Below the pieces are notes generated by a model that worked only from the letters and a program-made list of their open reading frames with translations, was not told the origin of the DNA and did no database searches. A DNA stretch of 64,000 nucleotides. Source: Leptonema sp964619535 (GTDB lineage: Bacteria > Spirochaetota > Leptospiria > Leptospirales > Leptonemataceae). Below are positions 60,269 to 64,000 of the stretch, one piece after another (within the stretch, counting starts at the first letter, position 1; each line of letters begins with the position of its first letter). Both the position numbers and the translations under genes were made by a program. The stretch spans positions 1-64,000 of the forward strand of contig CAZUEX010000002.1 in the NCBI GenBank assembly GCA_964619535.1. The letters run 5' to 3'.

Positions 60269-60391
60269 CGTGTGCTCCTGTTGAGGATTTCCTACGAGGT
60301 CGCGAGATGACCTGCTGAGTCAAGAACGAACCGCAGAATCAGGGCAGGCAAAAAACGTTTACGAACCAAAGAAGCATAGCAGGGTGGTGTT

Positions 60392-61060
60392 GTGAATGGG
60401 TCCCCGTTTCTATGGCGTCGTTTCCTTCTATTCGTTCTGGCCCTGCTATCGTTTCTCCCGGCTATGAGGGCGATGTGGTTGCATATCAGCCTCGTTGCCG
60501 CTCCGGCACTTTACAGCAATGTGGAAGAGGTGCCTGTTCGAAATGTGGGATTGTTGCTTGGAACATCACCCTATCTGCCGGATGGACGTTTAAACCTTTT
60601 CTTAGAATACCGCGTACGGGCTGCCGTCGAGCTCTTTGAAGCCGGTCGTATTCAGCATATTCTGGTGAGCGGAGACAATGCGCATCCTTCGTACAATGAG
60701 CCGCAGATGATTCGCAATGCCCTGCTCAGCCGTGGTATTCCGACCGATCGCATACACCTCGATTATGCCGGGTTTCGAACGCTGGATTCTATCGTACGGG
60801 CCCGTGTTGTTTTCGGACAGAAATCGTTTACCGTTATCTCACAGCCCTTTCACGTGGAGCGTGCTCTTTTCATTGCCCGTCGGCTCCATATTGACGCGAT
60901 CGGTTATACGGCAAGGGACGTAGGTGGATGGGGCGGTCTGCGTACCCGTATGAGAGAGGTCTTTGCTCGTCTGGCAGCAATCCTCGATGTTTACTTTTTG
61001 GGGACGGGACCGAAGTTTTATGGTCCGCCTGTTGTGATTCCTGAAATTCGACCGGAATAG
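60392..61060 (+). CDS. SanA/YdcF-like DUF218 protein
   Basis: A 222-residue protein with an N-terminal membrane segment (about 9-36) and a DUF218 domain: VGLLLGTSPYLPDGRLNLFLEYRV, ILVSGDNAHPSYNEPQMIRNAL, GIPTDRIHLDYAGFRTLDSIVRA and SQPFHVERALFIARR, ending DVYFLGTGPKFYGPP as in SanA. E. coli SanA affects envelope barrier function against vancomycin; the enzymatic role is unsettled. The GTG start lies after AGGGTGG. It diverges from dapD with 123 bases between, where I see no clear promoter. Confidence 0.88.
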   Translation: MNGSPFLWRRFLLFVLALLSFLPAMRAMWLHISLVAAPALYSNVEEVPVRNVGLLLGTSPYLPDGRLNLFLEYRVRAAVELFEAGRIQHILVSGDNAHPSYNEPQMIRNALLSRGIPTDRIHLDYAGFRTLDSIVRARVVFGQKSFTVISQPFHVERALFIARRLHIDAIGYTARDVGGWGGLRTRMREVFARLAAILDVYFLGTGPKFYGPPVVIPEIRPE

Positions 61061-61076
61061 GTCAGGGCCGATCCAT

Positions 61077-61781
61077 TCAGCCCGCCTTCCGGGCGAAAAA
61101 GAACAGACCGGTCAGGACTGCTTCCCGGTGCTTGCTCCACACCTCATCCGGAGACTCCCCGCGCAGAAATTCCATCGTAATCGTTGGAATGCTCCGTTCC
61201 AGGCCAGCATAGGTGCCAAGCGACCCCGGGGTCGGATAACCAATGTCTCCTTTGGGGGGGAGTCCATTCTTTGCTGATATTGCCTCGGCCACATCGAGGA
61301 TGTCGCCGTTGTAGTTGATCATGGCATTTTCCCAGGAATGCAGGGAGCATATGTAACGGGGCTGCACAAGCTCCAGTATCTTCAATGTTGCCTGGCTTTC
61401 CGGTTCAGAACCGGCCGATACTCCTGGATAGTAGCGTGGATTTACAAAGGATCCCGTCCAGTCCCTGGTGGGCAGGTTCCGGTTCAGGTCAACATTACGG
61501 TGATTGGTACGCCGGTTTGCTGCACAGCCGTCTGGATTGATTCGCGGACAGATGTAAAGGCTCACTTCGGCCGGTGGTTCGTACTGTTTGTTCTGCAGCT
61601 CGGCAAGCAGTCGCTCTGCAAAAAGATATCCTTCGCTTTCATCACCGTGGACGCCACCAAGCAGCAGGGATGGGAAAGGCCCTGTGCCAAAGCGAAAGAG
61701 CTCTATGGCTCTACCTTCGTGGGACTGGCCCACAGTGATGGATTGGGCATGTTCAGGAAGCTTCATAGAGTTATACGACAT
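61077..61781 (-). CDS. M14 zinc carboxypeptidase (murein peptide amidase-like)
   Basis: A 234-residue M14-family peptidase. Zinc ligands H45 and E48 (GGVHGDESEG) and H148 (CSLHSW), catalytic Glu204 (TITMEFLRGES), and the substrate Arg region NPDGCAANRRTNHRNVDLNRNLP (read in two parts: NPDGCAANR, NVDLNRN). This spacing is typical of MpaA, which cleaves the gamma-D-Glu-diaminopimelate bond in recycled murein peptides, and similar to succinylglutamate desuccinylases. No signal peptide, so cytoplasmic. It follows the UDP-glucose dehydrogenase gene by three bases. Confidence 0.88.
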   Translation of the reverse strand: MSYNSMKLPEHAQSITVGQSHEGRAIELFRFGTGPFPSLLLGGVHGDESEGYLFAERLLAELQNKQYEPPAEVSLYICPRINPDGCAANRRTNHRNVDLNRNLPTRDWTGSFVNPRYYPGVSAGSEPESQATLKILELVQPRYICSLHSWENAMINYNGDILDVAEAISAKNGLPPKGDIGYPTPGSLGTYAGLERSIPTITMEFLRGESPDEVWSKHREAVLTGLFFFARKAG

Positions 61782-61784
61782 AGG

Positions 61785-63098
61785 TCAGGCATGAGACACA
61801 CCGATACCGAAATGCTTGATGCCATTTGCCTTCATCTGTGTATCGCGGTATAGGTTCCGGCCATCGAAGATTACCGGCTCTTTCATGGCAGCCTTCATTC
61901 GTTCAAAATCGGGCTCACTGTATACAGGCCATTCGGTCAGAACCAGAAGGGCATCGGCACCCTCCAGGACCTGGTACATGTCGCCGTAGGTAATAGAATC
62001 ACCGAAGATGGCCCTGGAGGTTTCAAAGGCAACAGGATCAGAGGCATGTATGGTCACGCCTTCTTTGAGGAGTTCCTGGATGATGGTGATGGACGGCGCT
62101 TCGCGCATGTCATCGGTGCCGGCCTTGAAGGCAAGTCCCCAGACTGCCAGCTTGACATCTTTCAGGTCTTTCCCTTTTTCCTGGAAGTACTGCTTAACCT
62201 TGTGAACGAGGATTTCTTTCTGTGCATCGTTCGTGCGTTCCACCTGCTCGATAAGCGGTAAAACCATTCCACTATCACGGGCAATCATGCTCAGGGCGCG
62301 TACATCTTTGGGAAAACAGGATCCGCCGTAGCCGATGCCTGCATTGAGGAACTTCTTACCGATACGCGAGTCTGTTCCCAGGCCCTTCTTTACGTCGAGA
62401 TAGTTGGCGCCCACTCTGTCGCAGAGGTTCGCGATCTCGTTTACAAACGAGATCTTCAGAGCCAGAAAGGCATTGCAGGCGTATTTCGTCAGCTCGGCCG
62501 ATTCAATGGTGGTTTGAATGATGTCTGCAGAGTCCTGTACAAAGGGCATGTACAGTTCTTTCATGAGCGAGGCGGCGCGTTCTGAATCGGCACCGATTAC
62601 AACGCGTTCGGGCTTCATGAAGTCTTCGATGGCGCGTCCTTCTCGCAGGAATTCAGGGTTGCTCACAACATCGATCGGATGCTGCGTCTGCGAGGTGGCG
62701 GCCTTATGTACCCGTCTGGCTGTACCTACGGGTACGGTGGATTTATCTACAATGATACGATAGGCAGGTGCGTAACGACCGATGTCCTCTGCTACCTTTA
62801 ATACGCCGGAAAGGTTCGGGCGACCATCGCCGCCATCGGGCGTTCCAACAGCAATGAAGATGATATGAGAGTCCTTTACTGCCTCTTCGAGGGAGGTCGT
62901 AAAAAGCAGGCGACCGCGCTCAAAGTTGCGCAGAACGAGCTCTTCGAGGCCCGGTTCATAGATGGGCAGGATTCCCTTCTTGAGGTTTTCGATCTTGGTT
63001 TCATCGATGTCAACACAATAGACCGTATTGCCATACTCGGAAAAGCATGCTCCGGCAACGAGACCTACGTAGCCCGTTCCAACAACGCTGATTTTCAT
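61785..63098 (-). CDS. UDP-glucose 6-dehydrogenase
   Basis: A 437-residue NAD-dependent enzyme oxidising UDP-glucose to UDP-glucuronate. NAD motif ISVVGTGYVGLVAGACFSEYGN, then STVPVGTARRV, PEFLREGRAIEDF, the catalytic Cys in GYGGSCFPKDV, and VWGLAFKAGTDDMREAPS in the C-terminal domain. It provides an acidic sugar for surface polysaccharide or downstream sugar nucleotides; related family members act on UDP-ManNAc but the motifs favour glucose. Start ATG 63098 gives the family N terminus (MKISVVG); ATG 63110 would add four residues. Three bases separate it from the carboxypeptidase gene. Confidence 0.95.
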   Translation of the reverse strand: MKISVVGTGYVGLVAGACFSEYGNTVYCVDIDETKIENLKKGILPIYEPGLEELVLRNFERGRLLFTTSLEEAVKDSHIIFIAVGTPDGGDGRPNLSGVLKVAEDIGRYAPAYRIIVDKSTVPVGTARRVHKAATSQTQHPIDVVSNPEFLREGRAIEDFMKPERVVIGADSERAASLMKELYMPFVQDSADIIQTTIESAELTKYACNAFLALKISFVNEIANLCDRVGANYLDVKKGLGTDSRIGKKFLNAGIGYGGSCFPKDVRALSMIARDSGMVLPLIEQVERTNDAQKEILVHKVKQYFQEKGKDLKDVKLAVWGLAFKAGTDDMREAPSITIIQELLKEGVTIHASDPVAFETSRAIFGDSITYGDMYQVLEGADALLVLTEWPVYSEPDFERMKAAMKEPVIFDGRNLYRDTQMKANGIKHFGIGVSHA

Positions 63099-63141
63099 GA
63101 TGGGCCACAATCTTGCCGGCTTTCATGCTGGAAAGCGCGTT

Positions 63142-64000
63142 TCAGGGCTGGACGGGTGTGTTTAACGGCACCGGTTGCTTCGACGGCTCTGGAGTCGGCG
63201 CAAGTCGGTTTTTCATGTCCTCGGGCAGAAGGTCCAGTATGGCCTTTTTCTGCTCTTCCGGTGCACCGCTGTTGAGGAATTTCCGGGCCATCGTCTCTGC
63301 TGAGTCGAGGTTCTGGTTACGACGCATAAAGAGAATGAGGATGGTTCGCACGACATCGTAGCTTTCCGGATGCGATTCGTAGAGCTCGGCAAGCAGTACA
63401 AGGGCTTCCTTTTCCTGGCCTCGCTTCAGGTACAGTCCGGCCAGGCTGAGGCCTGCGCGCAGGTCTTCGGGGCGATGATTGTAGTAGCGGCGTAGCAGTT
63501 CAACGGCTTCATCCTCCGTTTCAGGATCCGAAAGCAGAATCATGGCCATCCGTTCGAGGACGTCAATGTCGTCGCCGTACAGGGATTGAAGTCGCTCCAT
63601 GGTCGTGCGCAGCCCCACGCGATTTCTGTCGTCTTTCTGTCTCTGCATCAATGTAAGAAGGCCTTCGCGGTGGTCCGGACGACGTGCCAGCATGCGTTCC
63701 AGCAGGCTGCGGGTTTCCTGCTCTTTGCCGGGCAGCGTTTCACCGATCTTGATAGCGTGGATGGCAAGATCCGGATCCATGTTTCCGTCCAGGGCCTTCA
63801 CGTAAGAGGCATAGGCCTCGGACGGCTTACCCTCTGCTTCCTGAATGCGACCCAGGTTTTGAAGATGACGAAAGGTTGGTTCGAGGCCTGCTGCCTTTTC
63901 ACAGGAGCGTCTGGCCTCCTGGAGGTCCTTTTTGTGACGAAAGAGGATTTCACAGCGAAGGGAGTGCAGGCGAGCATCGCGGGGATCCTGCTCGATGGCT
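63142..64000 (-). CDS. TPR-repeat protein, N terminus beyond window
   Basis: At least 286 residues of tetratricopeptide-like helices, continuing past the right edge of the window. Repeats are recognised in HLQNLGRIQEAEGKPSEAYASYVKAL, PEDLRAGLSLAGLYLKRGQEKEAL and similar 34-residue periods. The C terminus is a proline-rich tail (LAPTPEPSKQPVPLNTPVQP). It is a scaffold-type protein without an assigned role; the missing N terminus may carry a signal or other domain. Transcription enters the UDP-glucose dehydrogenase gene 43 bases further on. Confidence 0.85.
   Translation of the reverse strand, partial: AIEQDPRDARLHSLRCEILFRHKKDLQEARRSCEKAAGLEPTFRHLQNLGRIQEAEGKPSEAYASYVKALDGNMDPDLAIHAIKIGETLPGKEQETRSLLERMLARRPDHREGLLTLMQRQKDDRNRVGLRTTMERLQSLYGDDIDVLERMAMILLSDPETEDEAVELLRRYYNHRPEDLRAGLSLAGLYLKRGQEKEALVLLAELYESHPESYDVVRTILILFMRRNQNLDSAETMARKFLNSGAPEEQKKAILDLLPEDMKNRLAPTPEPSKQPVPLNTPVQP

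Overview
The window is 64 kb of densely coding chromosome (no gap between genes above about 220 bases) from a Gram-negative bacterium of moderately high GC. It encodes a chemotaxis operon, a TonB-dependent receptor and other outer-membrane proteins. It also has several lipoproteins with loose spirochaete-style lipoboxes, a SpoIIE-type phosphatase with a many-helix membrane module, a TP_0789/LolA-like protein and a lipoprotein resembling the leptospiral LIC_10091 family. Together these suggest a free-living member of the Leptospirales (Leptonema-like). This is inferred from protein style alone; no rRNA is present. I see no CRISPR array, insertion sequence, prophage or plasmid gene. One tRNA (Leu, anticodon CAG) is present.

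Layout. 1-5.7 kb (minus): STAS protein-cheA-cheW-cheB-cheR-cheY, tightly coupled, with a methyl-accepting chemotaxis protein diverging at 5.86 kb and a large sensor-phosphatase with TPRs after it. 10.7-16.7 kb (minus): UbiD-type decarboxylase, two exported small proteins, a DegT-family protein that has lost its catalytic lysine, and mannose-6-phosphate isomerase. 16.8-24.7 kb: tilS, an HNH protein, a beta-barrel protein, then a plus-strand run of a LolA-like protein, an N-acetylglutamate-synthase-like acetyltransferase, a degenerate beta-lactamase-fold membrane protein and a type II NADH dehydrogenase with a histone-like tail. 24.7-30.1 kb: MFS transporter with a DUF2892 partner, glutathione peroxidase, a one-HKD phospholipase-D-like protein, a membrane phosphoesterase, a metallo-beta-lactamase-fold lipoprotein and the tRNA.

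30.2-32.3 kb: hisB-hisH-hisA. 32.3-36.3 kb (minus): paired M16 peptidases (one active, one lacking the zinc site) translationally coupled to an RNase-Z-like hydrolase. 36.3-45.1 kb (minus): alcohol dehydrogenase, U32 peptidase, ClC channel, glycerol kinase, CBS protein, GlcD-type oxidase and a DUF368 membrane protein with an unusual extracytoplasmic insert. 45.2-47.6 kb: two lipoproteins, one of the CapA family. 47.7-50.7 kb (minus): a copper-type TonB receptor (CxxxM and HxM motifs, Met-rich loop) preceded by a small DUF2946-like protein and a palindromic candidate operator. 50.8-64 kb: cardiolipin synthase-like protein, a phosphatase, hemF, a GGDEF-EAL protein, cytochrome P450, ribBA, a ClpS-like protein with no ordinary start codon near its core, a TlpA-like thioredoxin, dapD, a SanA-like protein, an M14 carboxypeptidase, UDP-glucose dehydrogenase and a TPR protein running off the end.

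The most noteworthy material is a set of families whose catalytic residues are replaced (DegT, beta-lactamase fold, second M16) or which carry unexpected additions (NDH-2 basic tail, DUF368 insert, second CheW domain in CheA), together with the copper-receptor locus. I do not see a clear new multi-gene defence or mobile system.
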